Source: CAYWVR01 sp964461715
Lineage (GTDB): Bacteria > Planctomycetota > Phycisphaerae > FEN-1346
DNA: 64,000 nt
Reading direction: 5' to 3'
NCBI GenBank assembly: GCA_964461715.1
Contig: CAYWVR010000017.1
Coordinates: forward strand, 7,464 to 71,463
A program made the translations under genes and the position numbers. Under the pieces are notes generated by a model. That model ran no database searches. It was not told the origin of the DNA and worked only from the letters and a program-made list of their open reading frames with translations. Below are positions 17,173 through 24,886 of this stretch, one piece after another (within the stretch, counting starts at the first letter, position 1; every line of letters begins with the position of its first letter).

Positions 17173-18108
17173 ATGCGCAAGTTCACCCGCGAGGTCGTGC
17201 GGAGGCACCCGGAGAACCCCATCCTGACGGCCGAGGCGTTCCCCTGGAGGGTCTCCGGCGTCTACAACTCCGGCGTCATCAAACACAACGGGCGGTATGT
17301 CATGGCCTGCCGCGTCAACCAGATGTGCCAAAACACGCTGATCTGGCTGGCCGACTCCGACGACGGAATTCACTTCACCCCGCGGCCCGAGCCCCTGCCG
17401 CTTCCGCAGGAGGAGGATTTCCAGCAATTCGCCACGCACGTGGTCTACGACCCGAGGATTACCTATTTCGAGGCCGAGAAGCGGTATTTCATGACGCTGG
17501 CGGTCCACGGCCACCTGGGCTGCCGCTCGGCGCTCTTCGTGACGGAGGATTGGGAAAATGTGACGTTCTTCGACTGGCTTGACGAGGTCGATAACCGCAA
17601 TATGGTCATCTTCCCGGAGAAAATCGACGGGATGTATGGCCGCCTGGACCGCCCGAACGTGCCGGCCGGGAAGGGCGACATATGGATATCCTACTCCCCA
17701 GACCTGCACTTCTGGGGCCGCTCGGATATCGTCCTCAAGCGGTCCGAATGCGGCCTTTTCTGCGCTAGCGGCGTGGGGCCGTCCAGCATCCCCATCCGCA
17801 CGGATGAGGGGTGGCTGGTGCTTTTTCACGGGGTGATGATGCCCTGTGCCAACACCTGGTATACGCTCGGGGCGATGCTCCTGGATCTGGGGGACCCCTC
17901 GAAGGTCCTGGCCCGGGCCGAGCACCCGATTATGCAGCCCGACGCCCATTACGAGCGGCATGGACTCGTGCCGAACGTCGTCTTCTGCTGCGCGGCGGTG
18001 CCGGAGGAGGACGGGGCGGTGAAAATCTATTACGGGGCCGGCGACGACGTCCAGGCGATGGCCGAGAGCAGTATCGATGAGCTGATGTGGGCCTGTAAGA
18101 ACCAGTAG
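17173..18108 (+). CDS. Glycoside hydrolase family 130-type phosphorylase/hydrolase
   Basis: Two ATGs (17170, 17173) are adjacent. AAGGAG at 17161-17166 is six bases from the second, so I choose 17173, giving 311 aa. The protein shows the five-bladed propeller signatures of GH130. It has HPENPILTAEAFPW at the N-terminus, then SGVYNSGVIKHNGRYVMACR, YDPRITYFEAEKRYFM and ISYSPDLHFWG, with IYYGAGDD near the C-terminus. Characterised members phosphorolyse or hydrolyse beta-mannosides such as mannosyl-glucose or mannosyl-GlcNAc. No signal peptide is present, so it acts in the cytoplasm. A GH29 remnant lies directly downstream, so this was once a small glycan-degradation operon. The exact linkage specificity cannot be read from sequence alone. 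Confidence 0.85.
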   Translation: MRKFTREVVRRHPENPILTAEAFPWRVSGVYNSGVIKHNGRYVMACRVNQMCQNTLIWLADSDDGIHFTPRPEPLPLPQEEDFQQFATHVVYDPRITYFEAEKRYFMTLAVHGHLGCRSALFVTEDWENVTFFDWLDEVDNRNMVIFPEKIDGMYGRLDRPNVPAGKGDIWISYSPDLHFWGRSDIVLKRSECGLFCASGVGPSSIPIRTDEGWLVLFHGVMMPCANTWYTLGAMLLDLGDPSKVLARAEHPIMQPDAHYERHGLVPNVVFCCAAVPEEDGAVKIYYGAGDDVQAMAESSIDELMWACKNQ

Positions 18109-18133
18109 CGGCCTGTTCTCGGGGGAATGCGTC

Positions 18134-18631
18134 CATGCCCCTGAACCCGTCCCGTCGCGAAGCCCGAGCGCCTGAAATGGTTCCGGGAGGCCCGATTCGG
18201 CCTGTTCGTGCACGGGGGGCTCTATTCGCAATCGGGGCTTGGGGAATGGGCCCTGAATCGCCTGCGGAAGCCTCCGAAGGAGTATGAGGCGCTCGCCGAT
18301 TCCTGGCGCGTGAGGCGGAATCCGGCCCGCGCTTGGTGTCGCCTCGCGCGCCGGGCGGGCATGAAATACGTTGGGATGACGACGAAGCATCACGAGGGAT
18401 TTTGTCTCTGGGACACCGCCCAGATGCCCTACAACGCTGTCCGGCGGGGTCCGGGGCGGGACCTGGTGGCCCAATTTGCCGACGCCTGCCGGGCCGAGGG
18501 CCCCCGGAGGCCGTCGAGCGGCTCCGAACGGTGGGGGGGTGACGGTCCTCAAGTTCGAGTTCTCCGCGCGGCCGAGGCAGGTGCTGGGGCCGGGGATTGT
18601 GGTGCCACGGGGGCTCAGATGGCCGAAGTAG
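18134..18631 (+). pseudogene. GH29 alpha-L-fucosidase remnant
   Basis: From about 18,150 the frame encodes the N-terminal GH29 pattern RLKWFREARFGLFVHGGLYS, where the family has HWG rather than HGG. AGMKYVGMTTKHHEGFCLWD and the RDLVAQFADACRAEG stretch follow. After 18,505 the homology stops; the rest of a normal enzyme of about 400 residues or more is missing. A run of seven G at about 18,534 separates two frames that would otherwise join as EAVERLRTVGG and VTVLKFEFSARP, perhaps the natural C-terminus. The candidate initiator ATG at 18,134 is in a different frame from the GH29 sequence. I infer at least two frame changes and a large internal deletion. No activity is expected: the nucleophile region is absent. 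Confidence 0.75.
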
Positions 18632-18676
18632 GGGCTCTTGCCCCTCCGTCCCTTGTGGCGGCCAAACGCGACTTCC

Positions 18677-18705
18677 TTGCATGACGGGGGCTCGGCGTGT
18701 AGGGT
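18677..18705 (+). promoter_or_regulatory. Candidate promoter of the mechanosensitive channel gene
   Basis: TTGCAT (18677-18682), 17 bases, TAGGGT (18700-18705), about 31 bases before ATG 18737. Both boxes are partial matches. Confidence 0.35.
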
Positions 18706-18736
18706 GTAGGCCCGCGAGCGAGGAGGAGGTCCATCG

Positions 18737-20092
18737 ATGAGGAAAACGGCGTTTCTGGCCCTTCTGATGGTGTTGGCGGGCCCCTCGGCGGCCGCCCCGA
18801 CCGGGGAATCCGTGGCCGAGGAGGTCGAGGTCAAGGAGGCCGGTCCGCCGCCGGTTCATCAGGGCACGCCCGAGGCCGAGGGCGCGTCCGAAACCGCCGA
18901 AACCCCGCCTCTAAGCCCAGAAAAGGCCTCCGGGGAGGACGAGGGACCCATCCTGAACCTTTCCGAGGAGATGAAGAAGGTCCTGGGCCCGTGGGCCGTG
19001 GTGGAGGTCCTGGGCGTGGCCGTGTGGCAGTTCCTGGCGGCGTTCGTGTTCATCCTGCTGGGCTTGGTCCTCAAGAAGGTATCGGACTTTGTGATGGAGC
19101 GGAAGATGATTCCGCTTCTGAAACGGTCGCCGTGGAATTTCGACCACATGCTGGCCGAAGCGGCCGCCAAGCCCCTGGGATGGCTGTTCGTGCTGGGGGG
19201 ATTAGCGGGGGCCGTGGGGGTGATGCGGCTGCCGGTGGACCCGAACATCCGGGGGATGGTGTACGGGATCGTGAAGGTCCTGTTGGCGGGCGAACTCCTC
19301 TGGTTCCTCTTCCGGATCGTGGACGTAGCGGTCCAGTACCTCGCCCACGTGGCCAAGAGGACCGATTCGAAGCTCGACGACCAGCTCGTGCCGCTCCTGA
19401 GGAAGGCCCTGAAGGTCACGATCGGGGTCTTTTGCGGCGTGTGGGTCATCCAGATGCTGGGCTACAGCGTATCGAGCCTGATTGCGGGGCTGGGCATCGG
19501 GGGTCTGGCGGTGGCCCTGGCCCTTCAGGACACGCTTTCGAACTTCTTCGGGTCGATCTTCATCTTCCTCGATCAGCCCTTCGCGGTGGGGGACCTGGTA
19601 AAGATGGGCGAGATCGAGGGTACCGTGGAGCGGATCGGTTTCCGCTCGACCCGCGTCCGGGCCTTCGATGCCACGCTGATCTCGATTCCCAACAAACACG
19701 TGGCGGATTCTCAGGTGGACAACTGGACGAAGCGGCCCAAACGCCGCGTCCTCCAGACCGTGGGGGTCACCTACGAGACGACGGCGGAAGAGATGGAGGC
19801 GGCGGTGGCCGATATCCGGGCCCTCCTGGAGGCCGACGAGGACGTCGACCAGGAGTACATGGTCGTCCGGTTCGCGGATTTCGGCGACTCGAGCCTGAAC
19901 GTCCTGGTCCTTTATTTCACGAAGTCGACCGACTACGCCGTGCACATGGAGGTCCGGGAGCGGATGAATCTGCAAATCATGCGCGCGCTGCGGGCCCGGG
20001 GCCTGTCCATCGCGTTCCCGACCCGGACGGTGTATTTCGAGGGCGACATCGCCCGCGCCGCGGCGGGGCGGCAGACCGGTCCGGGCGCGTAA
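18737..20092 (+). CDS. MscS-type mechanosensitive ion channel with N-terminal extension
   Basis: The channel opens under membrane tension and releases solutes during hypo-osmotic shock. The 451-aa protein has a signal peptide, an acidic Pro/Glu-rich periplasmic linker (about 20-70), and then four hydrophobic segments. The pore helix is Gly/Ala-patterned (SSLIAGLGIGGLAVALALQD, about 245-265). It is followed by the MscS beta-domain (LDQPFAVGDLVKMGEIEG, ATLISIPNKHVADSQVDNW) and the C-terminal alpha/beta domain. The size is larger than E. coli MscS (286 aa) and fits the YnaI/YbiO-like group. GAGGAGG precedes the start. It converges with the azoreductase gene, 33 bp apart. Confidence 0.9.
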   Translation: MRKTAFLALLMVLAGPSAAAPTGESVAEEVEVKEAGPPPVHQGTPEAEGASETAETPPLSPEKASGEDEGPILNLSEEMKKVLGPWAVVEVLGVAVWQFLAAFVFILLGLVLKKVSDFVMERKMIPLLKRSPWNFDHMLAEAAAKPLGWLFVLGGLAGAVGVMRLPVDPNIRGMVYGIVKVLLAGELLWFLFRIVDVAVQYLAHVAKRTDSKLDDQLVPLLRKALKVTIGVFCGVWVIQMLGYSVSSLIAGLGIGGLAVALALQDTLSNFFGSIFIFLDQPFAVGDLVKMGEIEGTVERIGFRSTRVRAFDATLISIPNKHVADSQVDNWTKRPKRRVLQTVGVTYETTAEEMEAAVADIRALLEADEDVDQEYMVVRFADFGDSSLNVLVLYFTKSTDYAVHMEVRERMNLQIMRALRARGLSIAFPTRTVYFEGDIARAAAGRQTGPGA

Positions 20093-20125
20093 GCCCAGGC
20101 CAGAAAAGCGCTTGCGGCTTGGCCC

Positions 20126-20758
20126 TCAGAACGCCCCGGCCGCCTCTCGGGCCTCCTCGACGGCCTTCTCGAGGGTCTGCTCGGCCACCTCCGGGCCTTC
20201 CGAGGCCGTCGGCTCGATGAGGATCGAGCGGATGTCCTCGAAGCCAATGAACCCGAACGCCAGCGCCAGGTAGGGCTTCTGGCGATCAAGGGCCTCGTGC
20301 CCCGACCCCTCGGCGTACCGGCCGCCACGGGCCAGAATCAGCGTCATCGGCCGCCCTCCGGCCAGCCCTTCCACCTGCCCCGGACCGGTGTAGCGGAACG
20401 TCTCGCGGGGCTGGATGATGACGTCGATGTAGTGCTTCAGGGGGTAGGGCACCGAGAAGTTCCACATCGGGCTTGAGAGGAGCACTTTGTCGGCCTTCTT
20501 GAAGTGGTCGATCGTCCGGACGACGTGCTCCCAGACGCGGGCCTCGGCCGGATCGGGCTCCTGGCCCGCCATGACGGCCATCTTGGCCATGGCCGCCTCC
20601 CCGTGGAAGGGCACCGGCGGGGCGGAGGCGAGGTCCAGCGTCTCGATGACGTCCTCGGGGCGGACCTCGCGGTAGGCCTCCAGGAAGGCCCACGCGCACC
20701 GATTCGAGTACGACGCTTCGCCGCGCGGCGAGGCCTGGATGTGGAGGACGCGGGCCAT
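20126..20758 (-). CDS. azoR: FMN-dependent NADH-azoreductase (AcpD/AzoR family)
   Basis: The enzyme reduces quinones and azo compounds using NADH with FMN in a flavodoxin-like fold. ATG 20758 has AAAGGAG eight bases upstream, giving 210 aa, the usual length. Motifs include the N-terminal phosphate-binding loop ASPRGEASYSNR, the family signature SPMWNFSVPYPLKHYIDVI (about 93-111) and LARGGRYAEG near the flavin. A TACAAT -10 (20790-20795) is visible on the minus strand without a good -35. The gene is divergent from the YkgJ-type gene, so a shared redox-responsive control is possible. Confidence 0.9.
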   Translation of the reverse strand: MARVLHIQASPRGEASYSNRCAWAFLEAYREVRPEDVIETLDLASAPPVPFHGEAAMAKMAVMAGQEPDPAEARVWEHVVRTIDHFKKADKVLLSSPMWNFSVPYPLKHYIDVIIQPRETFRYTGPGQVEGLAGGRPMTLILARGGRYAEGSGHEALDRQKPYLALAFGFIGFEDIRSILIEPTASEGPEVAEQTLEKAVEEAREAAGAF

Positions 20759-20826
20759 CGTGGGGCTCCTTTCGGGGTGCGATGGGGCCATTGTAGCGCG
20801 CGGCGGCCGCCGGCGGGGGAGGGAAT

Positions 20827-20865
20827 CCGCCCGGGCTTGACGATCCGCGCCCGGGCGGGTCTAAT
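20827..20865 (+). promoter_or_regulatory. Promoter with a 10-bp palindrome spanning the -35 (YkgJ-type gene)
   Basis: TTGACG (20837-20842), 17 bases, TCTAAT (20860-20865): a strong sigma70 match about 31 bases before ATG 20896. Arms CCGCCCGGGC (20827-20836) and GCCCGGGCGG (20849-20858) are perfect inverted repeats flanking the -35, as expected for a repressor operator. A similar GC-rich palindrome overlaps the promoter at 27,794-27,831. Confidence 0.65.
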
Positions 20866-20895
20866 GCCCGCGAAACGTGCCGGAGGGAGCCGCAG

Positions 20896-21297
20896 ATGCC
20901 GAAACGCGACGGCCACGGGGACTGTGAGACGTGCGGCGGACGGTGCTGCCGCTACGTCGTCGTCCAGATCGACAAGCCTACCCGCAAGATCGACCGCGAG
21001 GAGGTCCGCTGGTTCCTGGCCCACGAGAACGTGCTCGTCTACATCGACCACGATGAGAAGACGTGGAACGTCCAGTTCAACACCCCCTGCACCCACCTGA
21101 CGAAATCCAACCGCTGCCGCATCTACGCCGACCGCTACAAGGTCTGCCGCGACTACGACACCGAGACGTGTGAGGAGTCCGACGGGGAGGTTGACGCCAC
21201 CATCTTCCACGCGCCCGAGGAATACGACGCGTGGCGTGAGAAAATGAAGCGCAAAAAACGCCGAAAGAAGGGCAAGAAGCGGCGTCGCGGCAAATAA
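20896..21297 (+). CDS. YkgJ-type cysteine cluster protein (133 aa)
   Basis: Eight Cys occur in the spacing typical of the YkgJ/UPF0153 family: CETCGGRCCRY at the N-terminus, CTHLTKSNRC in the middle, and CRDYDTETC. Members are thought to bind zinc or an iron-sulfur cluster; their biochemical role is poorly defined. The C-terminus is strikingly basic (KRKKRRKKGKKRRRGK), which suggests nucleic-acid or ribosome contact, an unusual extension for the family. GGAGGGAG precedes ATG 20896. The gene has a strong promoter with an overlapping palindrome and is divergent from azoR. Confidence 0.85.
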   Translation: MPKRDGHGDCETCGGRCCRYVVVQIDKPTRKIDREEVRWFLAHENVLVYIDHDEKTWNVQFNTPCTHLTKSNRCRIYADRYKVCRDYDTETCEESDGEVDATIFHAPEEYDAWREKMKRKKRRKKGKKRRRGK

Positions 21298-21330
21298 TCC
21301 GCGCGTCCCGCCCGCCCCGCGCGGGAACCA

Positions 21331-22461
21331 TCACGGGCACCATGGGACCCGCAGGGCCACCCGCCGCGCAAGCGGCGAGAAGATGACCCGGGCCTTGAGC
21401 AGCTTCTTGGCTACCCGCTTCGCCTGGCGCGAGAAACCCGCCCGATAGGCCGCCAGGGGGTCTTCGGCCCCGGCCGCCGCCCCGGCCGCCGCGCCGCTCT
21501 CCAGGGCGAACGAGAGGCCCTCGCCGCTCGACGGGCTCACCAGGCCCGCCGCCTCCCCCGCCAGGAGCACCCGCTCGCGCCCGGCACACGCCTCTCGCCG
21601 CCGCCCGGGCCGGGCCAGCCCACGGGCCGACCGTTCCCGCGCCTCGCCTTCGAGGCCCAGAGCCCCCCGTATGGCCTCCAGGACCCTCTCGAACCGCCGG
21701 CGGGCCCCGCGGGCCTCGTCGAAGGCCGTCCCGACGAGCACGCCGCCCGGCTTCGGAATGGCCCACGCGTAGTAGCTCGTCAGACGGGCGTCAAAGAGCA
21801 CCTCGTGGGCCTCGGGCAGGACGTCCGCCGCGACCAATGCCTGGACCGCCGTCATGACACGGGGACCGGGCTGGTCGGGGAGCAGGAGCCTTCGGACCCG
21901 CGAGCGGGCCCCGTCGGCGCCCAGGACGAGCCCCGCGGTCAGCGTTTGCGTGCGTCCTCCGGACACGATCCGGGCCTCGAATCCGCTTCCCTGCCGCGCC
22001 AGGCCCGCCAGCCGCGCTCCCGGCCACACGCGGACCCGTTCCCGGGCGAGATCGGCGAGCCACGCGTCGAAACAAGCCCGGTCGAGGTTGACGTAATGGC
22101 GGCGGTAGCGCTGCTCCAGGCCGCTCGCGAGGTCGCGGACGTGGACGCTGTGCGGCTCAGGACGGACGCGAACGTCCTGCGGGAGGTCGAGTCCGGCCCG
22201 CCGGAGGGCTCGCTGAGCGGCGGGAGCCAGCAACCCGCCGCAGCACCGGCCGCGGGCCGGATCGGCCCGGTCGATGAGAAGGCCGCGCATGCCGGCCGGG
22301 AGGTGCAGGGCCGCCCCGCACCCCGCCGCCCCCGCGCCGACGATCAGGATGTCGAAGGTCTCGTGGGGCAGAGGCGGCCTCCCGCGTCCGGTGGCAGGGG
22401 GATTATGGCGTGCAAGGTCTTGGCGTACAAGCCTTTGCGGGCGACTCGGATATCGCCGCAA
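21331..22461 (-). CDS. Geranylgeranyl-reductase-family FAD-dependent oxidoreductase
   Basis: The protein carries the FAD-binding motif DILIVGAGAAGCGAAL, the NAD(P)/FAD contact GADGARSRVRR, and the second FAD motif RVLLAGEAAGLVSPSSGEG, in the order seen in geranylgeranyl reductases and related flavin monooxygenases. Family members hydrogenate isoprenoid side chains of lipids or quinones. The substrate here is unknown. The start is uncertain: the listed TTG 22461 gives 376 aa with a 36-residue unrelated-looking leader. A CTG at 22371, six bases after GGGAGG, would start exactly before the Rossmann strand (346 aa). It stands alone between convergent and divergent neighbours. Confidence 0.8.
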   Translation of the reverse strand: MRRYPSRPQRLVRQDLARHNPPATGRGRPPLPHETFDILIVGAGAAGCGAALHLPAGMRGLLIDRADPARGRCCGGLLAPAAQRALRRAGLDLPQDVRVRPEPHSVHVRDLASGLEQRYRRHYVNLDRACFDAWLADLARERVRVWPGARLAGLARQGSGFEARIVSGGRTQTLTAGLVLGADGARSRVRRLLLPDQPGPRVMTAVQALVAADVLPEAHEVLFDARLTSYYAWAIPKPGGVLVGTAFDEARGARRRFERVLEAIRGALGLEGEARERSARGLARPGRRREACAGRERVLLAGEAAGLVSPSSGEGLSFALESGAAAGAAAGAEDPLAAYRAGFSRQAKRVAKKLLKARVIFSPLARRVALRVPWCP

Positions 22462-22564
22462 GCGGATGTTACCCCCTTGTTACGAACGCCGGGCCCTTCG
22501 TATGCGACAATAAAGGGTGGAGGCGCGGAAACGCATCCCGCCTCCGAGCCGAGGAGGACGAGCC

Positions 22565-24856
22565 ATGAGACCCGTCGCACGTGTCGCCCTGAGCGTCGCC
22601 CTGCTGGCCGGGGCCCTCGCCGCCCCCGCTGCCGCCCAGCACGTCCACCACCATCACCACTACCACGGCCGCCCCTGGGCCGCCAACGTCGTGGTGCCCC
22701 AGGCCCGGTCCTTCCACGCCGCCGCGCCCGTTTCCGGCCGAGCGACCCTGTCCATTGAGATCACGGGGGTCGAGGTGGGCGTCGTCATCAGCGAGCAGGT
22801 TGCCACCACGACGATGGACATCGGGCTCCGGAACCTGACCTCCACGCGGCAGGAGGCCGAGCTGGTGGTTCCGGTGCCCTCGGGCGTGGCCGTCCGGTCC
22901 TTTACGTTCCAGGGGGCCGCCGCCGAGCCCACGGCCGAGCTGCTTCCGAAAGAGGAGGCCAAGAGCGCATATGCGGCCATCGTGGCCAAGATTCGCGATC
23001 CGGCCCTGCTGGAGTTCATCGGGTGCACGATGATTCGCTCGGCGGTCTTCCCGCTCGAGCCGAACGGGACGCAGAAGGTCCGCCTGACGTACGAGCAGGT
23101 CCTGGCGGCCGACGGGAACCGCGTCGACTACGAGATCCCGCGTACCGAGTCTCTCGACTATACCATCCCTTGGACCGTCTCGGTCCGCATCAAGTCGACT
23201 CGGCCCGTCGCGACGGTCTACTCGCCCACCCACGCCCTCGACGTCCGCCGCCAGGGGCCCGGCGTCGTCTCCGTCCGCATCAAGCCGGAGGCGGCGGACC
23301 AGCCGGGGCCCATCCGCCTTTCGTACCTGACCGGGGGAGACGGGGTGGCAGCGTCGCTGCTGGCCTACCCGGACGCGAGAGGCGACGGCGGGTATTTCCT
23401 GCTGCTGGCGGGGGTTCCGGCCACGCTGCGGACGAAGGAGGGCCGCTCGGCCATCCGCCGGGAGGTCATTCTCGTCCTCGACCGCTCCGGGAGCATGCGG
23501 GGCGGCAAGATCGATCAGGTCCGCGAGGCCGCCCAGCAGGTCATCGAGGGCCTCGACGACGGCGAGGCCTTCAATGTGATCCTCTATAACGAAACCGTCG
23601 AGCCCCTTTCCCCCAAGCCGCTCGTCAAAGGCCCCGAGACGGTCGCCCGGGCCCGCGAATGGCTCGGCCGGGCCACGCCGCGCGGCGGGACGAACCTCCA
23701 CGACGCCCTCGTCGAGGCTCTCCGCATGCCGCCCACGCCGGGGGCCCTGCCCATCGTCCTGTTCCTCACCGATGGCCTCCCGACCGTGGGCCGGACCTCC
23801 GAGGCGGTTATCCGCGACGCTGCCATGAAGGCGAACCCGCACGAGCGGCGGATTTTCACGTTCGGCGCGGGCGTGGACGTGAACACGCCCCTGCTGGAGA
23901 AGATCGCCGCCGAGACGCGGGCTACCTCCACCTTCGTCCTGCCGGGCGAGGACGTCGAGGTGAAGGTGGGCGGGGTGTTCAAGCGGCTCGCGGGGCCCGT
24001 GCTGGCCGGTCCGACGCTCTCGACGGTCGACGCCGCCGTCCTGAACGTACCCGGTCGCGTCTCGGACCTGGTGCCGGACCGTTTGCCGGACCTGTTTGAG
24101 GACGACCAGCTCGTGGTGCTGGGGCGGTATACGCGGGGCGACCTTCCGCTCGTCTTCCACCTGACGGGCAATTGCCCGGGTCGCACGCGGGATTTCCGCT
24201 TCGAGTTCGACCTTTCCGCAGCCACCACCCGCAACGCCTTCGTCCCGCGCCTGTGGGCCAGCCGCAAGATTGGCGTGCTCCTGGACGCGGTTCGACAAAT
24301 GGGGGCCGAGGGGACGGTGGTGTCGAACGATCCGAAGCTCAAGGAGCTGACCGACGAGATCGTCCGCCTTTCGACCGAATTCGGCATTCTGACCGAGTAT
24401 ACGGCGTTCCTGGCCCGCGAGGGCACGGACCTCTCGGCCCGCGACGAGGTCCTGGCCGAGGCGGTCCGCAACTTCCAGGACCGGGCCATCCGCACCCGCT
24501 CCGGCCTCGGGGCCGTCAACCAAGAGGTCAACAACATGGCCCAGCGGTCCCAGACACAGCTCAACGCCCGCAACGAGTTCTACGACGCCGCAATGAACCG
24601 GGTCGCCGTCGCCGCCGTCCAGCAGGTCAACGACCGGGCGTTCTACCGGCGGGGCGGGCAGTGGGTGGACAGCCGTCTCGTCGACCGCCCCGGCCGCGCC
24701 GCCCCCGACCGCACCATCACCTTCGGCTCACCCGAGTTCCACGAACTGGCCCTGAAGCTGGCTCGCGACCACCGTGCGGGCTCGATAGCCCTGGCCGGTG
24801 ACATCCTCATGGTGGTCGATGGCCGCACCGTCCTCGTCAAGGCCCCGAAACCCTGA
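22565..24856 (+). CDS. Secreted VIT-VWA domain protein with His-rich N-terminus (763 aa)
   Basis: ATG 22565 follows GAGGAGG; the signal peptide ends at APAAAQ and the mature protein begins with VHHHHHYHGRPW, a possible metal-binding segment. A VIT domain follows (about 60-200; EAELVVPVPSGVAVRSFTFQG, RLTYEQVLAADGN). A VWA domain comes next, with an intact MIDAS: DRSGSM near 305, the Thr in GGTNLHDALVEAL, and LFLTDGLPTVG. This is the architecture of inter-alpha-trypsin-inhibitor heavy chains, which bind matrix glycans. The C-terminal 250 residues hold a helical region and a final beta-rich segment with TILVK-like ends. A weak TTGTTA/TATGCG pair (22477-22506) could be its promoter. It heads a five-gene co-directional cluster ending in a two-component system. 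Confidence 0.85.
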   Translation: MRPVARVALSVALLAGALAAPAAAQHVHHHHHYHGRPWAANVVVPQARSFHAAAPVSGRATLSIEITGVEVGVVISEQVATTTMDIGLRNLTSTRQEAELVVPVPSGVAVRSFTFQGAAAEPTAELLPKEEAKSAYAAIVAKIRDPALLEFIGCTMIRSAVFPLEPNGTQKVRLTYEQVLAADGNRVDYEIPRTESLDYTIPWTVSVRIKSTRPVATVYSPTHALDVRRQGPGVVSVRIKPEAADQPGPIRLSYLTGGDGVAASLLAYPDARGDGGYFLLLAGVPATLRTKEGRSAIRREVILVLDRSGSMRGGKIDQVREAAQQVIEGLDDGEAFNVILYNETVEPLSPKPLVKGPETVARAREWLGRATPRGGTNLHDALVEALRMPPTPGALPIVLFLTDGLPTVGRTSEAVIRDAAMKANPHERRIFTFGAGVDVNTPLLEKIAAETRATSTFVLPGEDVEVKVGGVFKRLAGPVLAGPTLSTVDAAVLNVPGRVSDLVPDRLPDLFEDDQLVVLGRYTRGDLPLVFHLTGNCPGRTRDFRFEFDLSAATTRNAFVPRLWASRKIGVLLDAVRQMGAEGTVVSNDPKLKELTDEIVRLSTEFGILTEYTAFLAREGTDLSARDEVLAEAVRNFQDRAIRTRSGLGAVNQEVNNMAQRSQTQLNARNEFYDAAMNRVAVAAVQQVNDRAFYRRGGQWVDSRLVDRPGRAAPDRTITFGSPEFHELALKLARDHRAGSIALAGDILMVVDGRTVLVKAPKP

Positions 24857-24886
24857 ATCCGCCACAGAAAGCGAAAGGAGCGCACG

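Noticed and set aside
16676..17173. 165-codon plus-strand frame in the spacer before GH130
   Set aside because: No ribosome site, low-complexity basic sequence crossing the G6/C6 tracts; better read as non-coding.
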